Shown here in pieces: positions 45,680 to 54,370 of a stretch of DNA of 64,000 nucleotides. The stretch spans positions 207,242-271,241 of the forward strand of contig JAFRNM010000001.1 in the NCBI GenBank assembly GCA_017430135.1, in the 5' to 3' direction. Every line of letters begins with the position of its first letter. Positions within the stretch are counted from its first letter, which is position 1. The position numbers were made by a program, and so were the translations under genes. A model generated the notes under the pieces. That model did not search any database. It saw only the letters and a list, made by a program, of their open reading frames with translations, and was not told where the DNA came from. This stretch comes from Clostridia bacterium. GTDB taxonomy: Bacteria; Bacillota; Clostridia; TANB77; CAG-508.

Positions 45680-46279
45680 TTAATCATTAATCAATTTTCT
45701 GATTTCGTTATATAAATAAGGTTTGAATTCATTTATTGGAAGAGGTTCTTTATATAAAATAGAATTAAAACATGTTGAACTTACAAGCTCTATTATCATA
45801 TATAAAGTAACTTCTGGGTTTTCTAATTTTATATTTTGTTCTTTGATACCATTTAAAAACAATTCCAAAATAGTATTATTTTCAGTTTCGTTTTTTTGGT
45901 AAAGTTCATTTATTGTTTTTGTATAAATTCCCCAAGATAGATTCTTTGAGATGAATTGAAGCAATAATTTATTTTTTTCTAAATAGTTTATTATATAATC
46001 TACTATAAAAATTACTTGTTCATCTAATTTATTTATATCAGTTTTTTTCAATTTTTTATAAGCATCATTAAATAACTTATTGGATTTCTTTGCAATAAGT
46101 TTATTTCTAATATCATATTTATCCTTAAAATAAGTATAGAATGTGCCTTTTGCAACTCCGGCATCATCAACAATTTCTTGAATTGATGTATCTTGAAAAC
46201 CTTTATTTATAAAAAGTTTAAAGCCGCTTTCTAATAGCCTTGATTCTTTTTCTGGTTCTTTGTTCATATCTTTTTTCAT
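45680..46279 (-). CDS. TetR/AcrR-family repressor
   Basis: A 199-residue regulator. The N-terminal HTH spans about 12-58 (RLLESGFKLFINKGFQDTSI, VAKGTFYTYFKDKYDIRNK), followed by a helical ligand domain. It is transcribed divergently from the MMPL transporter, and the shared 190-base region holds three matching palindromes overlapping both promoters. It most likely represses itself and the transporter genes. The ligand is unknown. Confidence 0.93.
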   Translation of the reverse strand: MKKDMNKEPEKESRLLESGFKLFINKGFQDTSIQEIVDDAGVAKGTFYTYFKDKYDIRNKLIAKKSNKLFNDAYKKLKKTDINKLDEQVIFIVDYIINYLEKNKLLLQFISKNLSWGIYTKTINELYQKNETENNTILELFLNGIKEQNIKLENPEVTLYMIIELVSSTCFNSILYKEPLPINEFKPYLYNEIRKLIND

Positions 46280-46310
46280 TTTTTTATTGACCTTTCTTAA
46301 TTATAATAAA

Positions 46311-46412
46311 ATATTAACACAAAAATGACTAAAAGTCAATATTTTTTAAAAAAGTATTGACTTTTAGTCAATGTGGTAATATAATATAGTGCAGCAATTG
46401 ACTAATGGTCAA
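46311..46412. promoter_or_regulatory. divergent TetR-type promoter/operator region with three operators
   Basis: Rightward promoter: TTGACT (46357-46362), 17 bases, TATAAT (46380-46385). Leftward promoter: TTGACT (complement of 46334-46339), 17 bases, TAATAT (complement of 46311-46316). Operators: TGACTAAAAGTCAAT (46326), TTGACTTTTAGTCAAT (46357) and TTGACTAATGGTCAA (46398). Both -35 boxes lie inside operators. Confidence 0.85.
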
Positions 46413-46470
46413 AACAAAATAAAGAAATGCTTATAAATAAAGGCTTAAAAAAGAAAGGAGAAAATTTAAA

Positions 46471-48543
46471 ATGCAAAAGTTTGGAGAGTTCGTGGTAAAA
46501 CATAGAAAAATAATCTTAATTATCGCGATAGTGCTATTAGTTCCATCATTTTTAGGAATGAAAGCAACAAGAGTAAATTACGATATTTTAACATATTTAC
46601 CAGGGGACATTAAAACGATTCAAGGAGAAAATATTTTAACAGAAGACTTCAATATGGGGGCATATTCCATAGTAGTTCTAAAAAATATGCCAGCAAAAGA
46701 TATCTTAAAATTAGAAGAAGATATCAAAAACAAAATTGAAAATGTTGAATTATGCGCAAGTATAGCAGATGTAACAGGGCAAACATTTCCAATTGAAATG
46801 TTACCAGAAGATGTAACAGATAGAATATACAAAAATAATGAAACACTATTATTAGTAACATTTAAAGATGCAATATCTTCAGATAAAACAATGGAATCAA
46901 TTCAAAAATTAAGAGACATTACAAACGAAAATGTAATGATTTCTGGAATGTCAGCAACATTGCTAGATACAAAAGAATTGCTAGAATCTGAAATGACAAT
47001 TTATGTAATAATTGCAGTAATCTTATGTTTAATAATTTTAACAATAGCGTTAGATTCATTTGCAGCACCAATTTTATTATTAGCCAATATAGGATTTGCT
47101 GTATTATTCAACATGGGAAGTAATATAATGTTTGGTCAAATATCTTATATTACAAAAGCAATAAGTGCAGTGCTTCAATTAGGTGTAACAATGGACTTTG
47201 CAATTTTCTTATATCATACTTATGTTGCAGAAAAGAAGACTGAAAAAGATATAAACAAAGCGATGGCTTCAGCAATAGCTAAAACTTTAGTATCAGTTTT
47301 AGGAAGTTCATTAACAACAATAGCAGGATTCATAGCATTATGTGGAATGAGCCTAACACTTGGTTCAGATATAGGTTTAGTAATGGCAAAAGGTGTAGTA
47401 TTTGGCTTAGTTTGTGTTGTAACAATACTTCCAGCATTACTACTATTATTTGATAAATATATAGAAAAAACAAAACATAAAGAACTTATGCCTAAATTTA
47501 CAAAACTTTCAGATTTTATAATAAAACATCACATAGCATTTATAGTATTATTTCTAATAATACTACCAATTGCTTTTTATGGATATAAAAATACACAAGT
47601 TTATTACAAGCTAGACTCATCATTGCCAGACTCTTTAAAGAGCGTATCAGCAAACAAAGAAGTTATAAACGAATTTAAAATAGTTTCACCAGAGTTATTG
47701 ATGGTAGATAGCGATTTAAGTAATGATCAAGTAAATCAAATGTTTAGTGAAATTGATAAACTAGATGGAATAGATTGGGCATTAAGCTTAACAAAGCTTG
47801 AAAAAGAAGGAATTCCAGAGGAAATACTTCCAGACGAGATAATTTCTAAAGTAAAAAATGACAAATACAAAATTATAATAATAAATTCATTATATGAAAT
47901 GGCAACACCTGAAATAGATAATCAAATAAAACAAGTAAATGAAATAATTGCAAAATATGATGAAAATGCAATACTTGCAGGTGAAGGACCTTTGATGAAC
48001 GACTTAGTAACAGTTGCAGATCACGATTTTAATAGTGTAAATGTAATATCAATTGCAGTAATATTTATATTGATGTTCTTTGTACTAAAATCTGTTGCCT
48101 TACCTATAATATTGATTGGAGTAATTGAGCTTGCAATATTTATAAATATGGGATTACCATTCTACACAGGAACAATTATACCATTTATATCTTCAATTGT
48201 AATAGGGACAATACAATTAGGTGCAACAATAGATTATGCGATTTTAATAACAACAAAATATGTAGGAAAAAGAAAAGAAGGTCTAGACAAAAAAGAAGCA
48301 GTGCATTTTGCATTATCTACATCAATTGGTTCAATAGTAGTAAGTGGGTTGTGTTTCTTTGCTGCAACATTTGGGGTAGGTATGGTTTCGAAACTTGAAA
48401 TGATAGCTTCACTATGTTCACTAATGGCAAGAGGTGCGATTGTAAGTATGTTTATAGTTGTGTTTATGCTACCAGCATTCTTAACATTATTTGATAAAAT
48501 AATTTGCAAAACTACAATTGGCATGCGTAAAGTTCGCAATTAG
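46471..48543 (+). CDS. MMPL/RND-family transporter
   Basis: A 690-residue membrane protein in two halves. Each has one helix, an extracytoplasmic domain and a five-helix bundle (first bundle about 170-330, second about 510-680). Motifs GVTMDFAIFLYHTYVAEKK and GATIDYAILITTKYVGKRK place the transmembrane Asp and Tyr that mark MMPL proteins. In Firmicutes such proteins export lipids or drugs. It stands under TetR-type operators and is followed by a YhgE-like gene. Ribosome site AAAGGAG. Confidence 0.93.
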   Translation: MQKFGEFVVKHRKIILIIAIVLLVPSFLGMKATRVNYDILTYLPGDIKTIQGENILTEDFNMGAYSIVVLKNMPAKDILKLEEDIKNKIENVELCASIADVTGQTFPIEMLPEDVTDRIYKNNETLLLVTFKDAISSDKTMESIQKLRDITNENVMISGMSATLLDTKELLESEMTIYVIIAVILCLIILTIALDSFAAPILLLANIGFAVLFNMGSNIMFGQISYITKAISAVLQLGVTMDFAIFLYHTYVAEKKTEKDINKAMASAIAKTLVSVLGSSLTTIAGFIALCGMSLTLGSDIGLVMAKGVVFGLVCVVTILPALLLLFDKYIEKTKHKELMPKFTKLSDFIIKHHIAFIVLFLIILPIAFYGYKNTQVYYKLDSSLPDSLKSVSANKEVINEFKIVSPELLMVDSDLSNDQVNQMFSEIDKLDGIDWALSLTKLEKEGIPEEILPDEIISKVKNDKYKIIIINSLYEMATPEIDNQIKQVNEIIAKYDENAILAGEGPLMNDLVTVADHDFNSVNVISIAVIFILMFFVLKSVALPIILIGVIELAIFINMGLPFYTGTIIPFISSIVIGTIQLGATIDYAILITTKYVGKRKEGLDKKEAVHFALSTSIGSIVVSGLCFFAATFGVGMVSKLEMIASLCSLMARGAIVSMFIVVFMLPAFLTLFDKIICKTTIGMRKVRN

Positions 48544-48554
48544 TTTTTAGAAAA

Positions 48555-48747
48555 GCATAATATATTAATTTTAAAAACCGCGGTAGCGCCAAACGAACGA
48601 AGTGAGTGCGAACTGGAGCAACCCTCAGCAGAATTAGCGCAAACATACAATTTCTTATAGCGAAGAGCTATTAGAAATTGGCAGTTTGTGGTAATTTTAA
48701 GATTGAAGGTTGCGACCACCAAGGTTTTGAAAATTCATATATTATGC
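48555..48747 (+). repeat. F long palindromic element related to family A
   Basis: Arms GCATAATATATTAATTTT plus AAAAACC and GGTTTTGAAAATTCATATAT pair over about 25 bases. Inside are GCGCCAAACGAACGAAGTGA, an inner hairpin (CAATTTCTTATAGCG / AGCTATTAGAAATTG) and GAAGGTTGCGACCACCAAGG, which matches the 3' core of A2 and element G. It lies between the MMPL and YhgE-like genes. Confidence 0.75.
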
Positions 48748-48777
48748 AAATAATAATATAATTTGGAGGAATTTGAA

Positions 48778-50892
48778 ATGAATAAAAATAAATTTGGAAA
48801 GAAAATAATTGCAAGTGCAATGGTAATAATGCTTGGAGCATACACATTGCCAATTTATGCTTTTGCAAATGAAGAAATGGTATATTCAAAATTAGATTCA
48901 GAAGGTAAAAACTACAAAACAATAGTAACAACAAAAGAAGAAGAAATTAAACAAGAAAATACAGACAAAGAACTACCATTAGAAACAAAAATAACATACA
49001 AATTAGATGGTAAAGAAATATCAGCAAAAGACTTAGCAGGGAAAAGTGGTAAAGTATCAATAAAAATTGAATATAAAAACAAATCAGCAAAAGAAGAATA
49101 TATAAATGGAAAATATGAAACAATGTACACACCATTTGTTGTTGCAGTAGGTTCAATAATAGATACAGACAAAAACAAAAACATTGAAGTAACAAATGGA
49201 AAAGTAATTGACAATGGAGAAAAAGCTATAGTTATTGGTATAGTAATGCCAGGATTAGAAGATAGCCTAAAATTAACAGGCGAATTAGCAGATATAGAAA
49301 TTCCAAGTAGCATAGAAATTACAATGGATTCAACAAATTTTGAAATGAAAAATATAATGTCTTATGCGTCTCCAAGAGTTTTTGAAAAAGATATCAACTG
49401 GGGAAAATTGGATGACCTATTTAGCAAAGCAAATCAATTAAAAACATCAATAAACCAAATAGAAGAAGGAGCTAATGCTTTAAGAGATGGTATTTCAACA
49501 TTGAGCGATGGAGCTACACAATTAAATGATGGTGCTAGCAAATTAGACAATGGTGCTGCTCAATTAAATGAAGGAGCAAATGCTTTAAATACAGGAGTTA
49601 ATAGATTACAAAACGGAACTACAACATTAAATAATGGAGCTAAAAAATTATCAGCAGGTGCTAACCAATTGGCAGGTGGAGCAAATAGTGTAAATGAAGG
49701 TGCAACAGCTTTAAACAACGGAATTTCAGAGTTACAAGCTGGACTTCAAAATGCTGGAAGTGGTATAACATCTTTAAAAGAAGGAACAACAGGTGTAGCA
49801 GTAGGTGCAGAAAAAGTAAATAAAGGTGCAAATGATTTAAAAGACGGATTAAACTCATTAAATACCAAAACACAGGAGCTTCAAACAGGGTTAACAAAAA
49901 TATCACAAAGCGTAAGCGAATTAAATGTAGGAGCACAAACAATTAAGAAAAATGTTGATGGATTATATACACAATTAAGTGTATATGCATCAAAAGTTGA
50001 TGAATTGGAACAATTAATAAATGCAAATAAGGCTGTATTACAAACAGCAGAAGAAGGAAGCCAACTTTCAATTGTTTTACAAAAAAATATTGCAGCATTA
50101 GAACAAGAAAAAGCATTATTACAAAAAACTTCTAAAATTGGAGAATTAGTTGAAGGAGCAAAGAAAATTGCTAACGGATTAAGTACATTAGATGAAAATA
50201 CAAAAACACTACCAGATACTACAAAAGCTTTAACTACTGGTGTTGCTCAATTAGCAGGAGGAGCAACAGAATTAGCTAGTGGAACATCAAGTTTAAATAA
50301 TGGAGCAAAACAATTAGATGGAGGAGCAACAGAACTAGCAAATGGAGCATCTGCATTAAATACAGGTGTTACAAAATTAAAAGTAGGAGCAGGTCAATTA
50401 CAAGCTGGAACAACAGACCTAGCAGAAGGAGCAAATTCATTAAATTCAGGAGTAAAAGATTTGTCAAATGGAACTGCATCATTAGAAAATGGCGTAAATG
50501 AATTAGCTAATGGAAGTATGACATTAGCTAATGGAACAGGAGATTTGTCAGCTGGTGCAAAACAATTATCAGAAGGAACAACAAGTTTAGTATATGGAAC
50601 AAATCAACTAAAAGAAGGAAGTGTTCAATTAGCAGAAGGAATCCATAAATATAATGTTGAGGGAATAAGTAAAATAACTAAATTTATAAATGGAGATTTA
50701 TATAATCTAAAAACAAGAGTTCAAAGATTAGAACAATTATCAAAAGATTATAATAAATTCAATTCTGATAAAGAAAGAGATGAAGTTAAATTTATATCAA
50801 TTATAGATTCAATAAAAACTAGTCAAAAAGACGAAGAAAAACAAGAAATAGTAAAAGATTTAGATGCAAATGATAAAGAAGAAAAAGAATAA
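48778..50892 (+). CDS. YhgE/Pip-like secreted protein with xxxLxxG heptad repeats
   Basis: A 704-residue exported protein with a signal peptide (about 1-30, ending YAFANEE). After a beta-rich domain come two long arrays of seven-residue repeats of the type L..GA..L, for example ANALNTGVNRLQNGTTTLNN. The arrays (about residues 235-390 and 470-625) are separated by a coiled coil (about 395-465). This repeat class occurs in YhgE/Pip and phage-infection-type proteins, often next to MMPL transporters. Unlike full YhgE it lacks the multi-helix C-terminal membrane region. Start ATG 48778 follows GGAGGA. Confidence 0.85.
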   Translation: MNKNKFGKKIIASAMVIMLGAYTLPIYAFANEEMVYSKLDSEGKNYKTIVTTKEEEIKQENTDKELPLETKITYKLDGKEISAKDLAGKSGKVSIKIEYKNKSAKEEYINGKYETMYTPFVVAVGSIIDTDKNKNIEVTNGKVIDNGEKAIVIGIVMPGLEDSLKLTGELADIEIPSSIEITMDSTNFEMKNIMSYASPRVFEKDINWGKLDDLFSKANQLKTSINQIEEGANALRDGISTLSDGATQLNDGASKLDNGAAQLNEGANALNTGVNRLQNGTTTLNNGAKKLSAGANQLAGGANSVNEGATALNNGISELQAGLQNAGSGITSLKEGTTGVAVGAEKVNKGANDLKDGLNSLNTKTQELQTGLTKISQSVSELNVGAQTIKKNVDGLYTQLSVYASKVDELEQLINANKAVLQTAEEGSQLSIVLQKNIAALEQEKALLQKTSKIGELVEGAKKIANGLSTLDENTKTLPDTTKALTTGVAQLAGGATELASGTSSLNNGAKQLDGGATELANGASALNTGVTKLKVGAGQLQAGTTDLAEGANSLNSGVKDLSNGTASLENGVNELANGSMTLANGTGDLSAGAKQLSEGTTSLVYGTNQLKEGSVQLAEGIHKYNVEGISKITKFINGDLYNLKTRVQRLEQLSKDYNKFNSDKERDEVKFISIIDSIKTSQKDEEKQEIVKDLDANDKEEKE

Positions 50893-50916
50893 ACATTTAA
50901 CTTGTTAGTTTTAAAT

Positions 50917-50967
50917 ATGAAGCGGGAAAGAGAAGACTTTCTCGCTTTTTAAGAACTTTTCTAAAAA
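50917..50967. repeat. 51-bp direct repeat, right copy (also a terminator)
   Basis: Identical to 45614-45664, including the GCGGGAAAG / CTTTCTCGC hairpin and T tract. It follows the YhgE-like gene. Confidence 0.88.
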
Positions 50968-50973
50968 TAACCA

Positions 50974-51002
50974 TTGACAAAATTCGCGTAAAACTATAAG
51001 AT
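50974..51002 (+). promoter_or_regulatory. hydrogenase operon promoter
   Basis: TTGACA (50974-50979) and TAAGAT (50997-51002) with a 17-base spacer, about 55 bases before hydC. Confidence 0.7.
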
Positions 51003-51056
51003 AATAATGTGATAAAATGGTCAAAAAATATCTTTTTGACAAAAAAGGAGAAAATT

Positions 51057-51587
51057 ATGGAAAACGAAGGAAAAGTAGATTTTACAAAACAAGTTGATGC
51101 AAAAGAACCAGAGAAAAAATGTAAATGTAAAGACAAATTTTTAGAAGAATTATTTAAAACTTATCAACCAATTAAAGATAATTTGATTCAAATGTTAAAC
51201 GAAATCCAAGACCATTATGGTTATGTACCAATGGATGTTCAAAAAGAACTTTCAGAATTTTTAAAAGTGCCTATGGCAGAAGTTTATGGAGTTGTAACTT
51301 TTTATTCAAGATTTACCCTAAAACCAAAAGGAAAATATAGTATTTCAGTATGTTTGGGAACAGCATGCTATGTTAAGGGTGCGCAAAAAATTATGGACAG
51401 ATTACAAGAACGCTTAAAAATTGGAGAGGGCGAAACTACAGAAGATGGTAAATATTCAATTGAAGCTCAAAGATGTGTTGGGGCTTGTGGATTGGCGCCT
51501 GTATTTACTGTAAATGGTAAAGTTTATGGTAAAGCTACTGTGAAGTTGCTGGATTCTGTTCTGGATGAATTAGAAACTAGTAATTAA
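51057..51587 (+). CDS. hydC: Electron-bifurcating hydrogenase subunit C (NuoE-like)
   Basis: The small [2Fe-2S] subunit of the NAD/ferredoxin-linked HydABC (HndA-like) complex. The 176 residues form a NuoE-like thioredoxin fold, with helical KDNLIQMLNEIQDHYGYVP first. The cluster cysteines are in VCLGTACYVKGAQKI and QRCVGACGLAPVFTVNGKVY. ATG 51057 is chosen because AAGGAGA precedes it. It opens the operon, with hydB 39 bases downstream. Confidence 0.94.
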   Translation: MENEGKVDFTKQVDAKEPEKKCKCKDKFLEELFKTYQPIKDNLIQMLNEIQDHYGYVPMDVQKELSEFLKVPMAEVYGVVTFYSRFTLKPKGKYSISVCLGTACYVKGAQKIMDRLQERLKIGEGETTEDGKYSIEAQRCVGACGLAPVFTVNGKVYGKATVKLLDSVLDELETSN

Positions 51588-51626
51588 ACTTTTGATATAA
51601 TGTAAAATTAAATTAGGAGGTTTTCA

Positions 51627-53483
51627 ATGAAAACATTAGAACAAATCCATCAAATTAGAGAAGAAAAAAGAAAAGAATTAGATTTAAGAGTAAACACAAA
51701 ACTAGATACTAGAGAAAAACACATACTAGTATGTCATGGAACAGGTTGTACATCATCTAATTCTCCAGAAATATTAGAAGAATTTAGAAGAATTTTAAAA
51801 GAAAAAAATATAGAAAATGTTAGAGTAATAAAAACAGGATGCTTTGGGCTATGCGCGAAAGGGCCAATCGTAATAATTAGACCAGAAGATACATTCTATG
51901 CCATGGTAAAACCAGAAGATTGTGAAGAAATAATCCAAAAACATATAGTTGAAGGAGAAGTTGTCCAAAGGCTTTTATGTAAAGATATAGATGGAAAAAA
52001 AGTACAAAGCCTTGATGAACTTACATTTTATAAAAAACAAAAAAGAATTGCATTAAAAAATTGTGGTGTAATAAATCCTGAAGAAATAGATGAATACATA
52101 GCTTTTGATGGTTATAAAGCATTAGAAAAAGTTTTAAAAGAAATGACACCTGATTCAGTAATTGAAGAAATTTCAAAATCAGGCTTAAGAGGCCGTGGAG
52201 GAGCAGGTTTCCCAACAGGAAAGAAATGGGAACTAACAAAAGTAAACGAAGCTGACCAAAAATATGTGGTATGTAATGCAGATGAGGGAGATCCAGGTGC
52301 TTTCATGGATAGAAGTATCTTAGAGGGAGACCCACATAGCGTTCTAGAAGCAATGATGATAGCTGGATACGCAATTGGAGCAACAAAAGGATTTATATAT
52401 GTTAGAGCAGAATATCCAATAGCTGTAAAAAGATTTCAAATAGCAATAGATCAAGCAAGAGATTATGGAATATTAGGTAAAAATATTTTTGGAACAGACT
52501 TTGAATTTGATGTACAAATTCGTTTAGGAGCAGGAGCCTTCGTTTGTGGAGAAGAAACTGCACTATTAGAATCAATAGAAGGAAAACGTGGCCAACCAAG
52601 AGTAAAACCTCCATATCCAGCAGTTTCAGGATTATGGGGTAAACCAACATTAATAAATAATGTTGAAACATATGCAAATATTACAAGAATAATCTTAAAC
52701 GGAGCAGATTGGTATTTTTCAATTGGAACAGAAAATTCAAAAGGTACAAAAGTATTTGCTTTAGGTGGAAATGTAAATAATATAGGCTTAGTAGAAGTAC
52801 CAATGGGAACAACTTTAAGAGAAATTGTTTATGATATAGGTGGTGGAATTCCAAATAAAAGAGAATTCAAAGCAGCACAAACAGGAGGACCATCTGGTGG
52901 ATGTATTCCAGCACAATACTTAGATACACCAATAGATTATGAATCTTTAAAAGAAATTGGTTCTATGATGGGCTCAGGTGGAATGATTATAATGGATGAT
53001 ACAAAATGTATGGTAAATCTTTCTAAATTCTACCTAGAATTCACAGTAAGTGAAAGCTGTGGAAAATGTACTCCTTGCAGAATTGGAACCAAAAGAATGC
53101 TAGAAATTTTAGAAAAATTATGCAATGGAAAAGGGGAACTTTCAGATATAGATAAACTAGAAAAACTAGCTCATAATATTATAAAATCTAGTGTTTGCGG
53201 TTTAGGACAAACAGCACCAAATCCTGTTTTAAGTTCACTAAAATATTTTAGAGATGAATTTGAAGAACATGCAGTAGATAAAAATTGTAGAACAAAAGAA
53301 TGTAAAGCAATTTCTAAAATTATGATAGACCCTGAAAAATGTAAAGCTTGTGGCTTATGCCAAAAGGTTTGTCCTGTTGGAGCAATTCAAGGAGAACTTA
53401 GAGATAAAAGAGAAATTGACCAAAGTAAGTGTATTAAGTGTGGGACTTGTTTGGCTAGTTGCCCATTTAAAGCTATAAATTAG
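51627..53483 (+). CDS. hydB: Electron-bifurcating hydrogenase subunit B (NuoF-like)
   Basis: The NADH-binding FMN subunit, where the bifurcating electron split is thought to occur. In the 618 residues, an N-terminal thioredoxin-like [2Fe-2S] domain (about 30-120, CHGTGCTSSN and CFGLCAKGP) is followed by the NuoF core (FMN/NADH site GRGGAGFPTGKKW, about 190). A [4Fe-4S] site is in SCGKCTPCRIGTKRM, and a C-terminal 2[4Fe-4S] ferredoxin ends with CKACGLCQKVCPVGA and CIKCGTCLASCPFKA. All expected cysteines are present. Ribosome site AGGAGG. Confidence 0.96.
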   Translation: MKTLEQIHQIREEKRKELDLRVNTKLDTREKHILVCHGTGCTSSNSPEILEEFRRILKEKNIENVRVIKTGCFGLCAKGPIVIIRPEDTFYAMVKPEDCEEIIQKHIVEGEVVQRLLCKDIDGKKVQSLDELTFYKKQKRIALKNCGVINPEEIDEYIAFDGYKALEKVLKEMTPDSVIEEISKSGLRGRGGAGFPTGKKWELTKVNEADQKYVVCNADEGDPGAFMDRSILEGDPHSVLEAMMIAGYAIGATKGFIYVRAEYPIAVKRFQIAIDQARDYGILGKNIFGTDFEFDVQIRLGAGAFVCGEETALLESIEGKRGQPRVKPPYPAVSGLWGKPTLINNVETYANITRIILNGADWYFSIGTENSKGTKVFALGGNVNNIGLVEVPMGTTLREIVYDIGGGIPNKREFKAAQTGGPSGGCIPAQYLDTPIDYESLKEIGSMMGSGGMIIMDDTKCMVNLSKFYLEFTVSESCGKCTPCRIGTKRMLEILEKLCNGKGELSDIDKLEKLAHNIIKSSVCGLGQTAPNPVLSSLKYFRDEFEEHAVDKNCRTKECKAISKIMIDPEKCKACGLCQKVCPVGAIQGELRDKREIDQSKCIKCGTCLASCPFKAIN

Positions 53484-53542
53484 CAAAATATTCATCATTT
53501 GACTGCGTTAAACTTTACTAAAAGAAAGAGAGGAAAATTAGA

Positions 53543-54370
53543 ATGTACCAAGAAACTAACAAAAACTATGATTTTTTATTTATTAAACCAGAAGAAGAAG
53601 CTCGAAGATTGGTTGAAGAAATAAACATGTTAATGGGAAAATATCATGATTCGCATAAATTAAAGCAAGCGCTTATAGAAAAATATGGTGATGAAACATT
53701 TGATTTATCATATCTAAATGAACTAATTGATAGGCTTAACTCAAATGAAAATTCTTTTGATGAGAAAGAAATAATTGAAGAAATAGCTAATATATCTAAT
53801 GTTAGAGAAGTTATAAATCTTCAAACTGGAGATTATACAATAATTATAGACCAAGGAAAATTGGAATTTTCTGACATAGGTGATTTTATTGGAAAAATAA
53901 ATAATAGTGAAAAATCTAAAGAGATGAAGGAGTTCCTAATAAAAGTTTCAAGTTTACATGAAAGAATGAATCATTGCCATGCAGAATCAATAAACCTTGC
54001 ACTTCTTTTAGAAAGAGATTTAGGAATTTCATGTAAAATAGTAACTGGTTATGCTAGTTATTTTGTATCTAAAAATAGGTATATGCATACATGGAATGAG
54101 CTAACTATAGATGGAAAAGAATATGTAATTGATTCTACAATGAATACATGCATAAATAAAGATGGATATTATTTATTAAGAAATATTGATGAAAAGGAAA
54201 ATATAACATCATTAGATTCTAAAATTGTTAAAGATGATTTTAAAAATCACATAGATTTTGTAGAACAAATTGATTTAAAAACATATCTAACATGCAGAGA
54301 TGAGGTGATGACGGAATATTTAGAAAAGAAAAAATTATTTAAAAATTCTATAGAAGGAGACGAAAGATAA
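53543..54370 (+). CDS. Transglutaminase-like protein inside the hydrogenase operon
   Basis: A 275-residue protein. The C-terminal half carries a transglutaminase-like triad pattern: Cys in MNHCHAESINLALLLERDLG (about 147), His in YMHTWNEL (about 183) and Asp in EYVIDST (about 197). The N-terminal half is helical and charged, with no recognised domain. There is no signal peptide, so it is likely cytoplasmic. Its stop codon overlaps the hydA start by one base, which ties its expression to the hydrogenase. Its role is unknown; a protease, amidase or maturation factor would be a guess. Confidence 0.8.
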   Translation: MYQETNKNYDFLFIKPEEEARRLVEEINMLMGKYHDSHKLKQALIEKYGDETFDLSYLNELIDRLNSNENSFDEKEIIEEIANISNVREVINLQTGDYTIIIDQGKLEFSDIGDFIGKINNSEKSKEMKEFLIKVSSLHERMNHCHAESINLALLLERDLGISCKIVTGYASYFVSKNRYMHTWNELTIDGKEYVIDSTMNTCINKDGYYLLRNIDEKENITSLDSKIVKDDFKNHIDFVEQIDLKTYLTCRDEVMTEYLEKKKLFKNSIEGDER

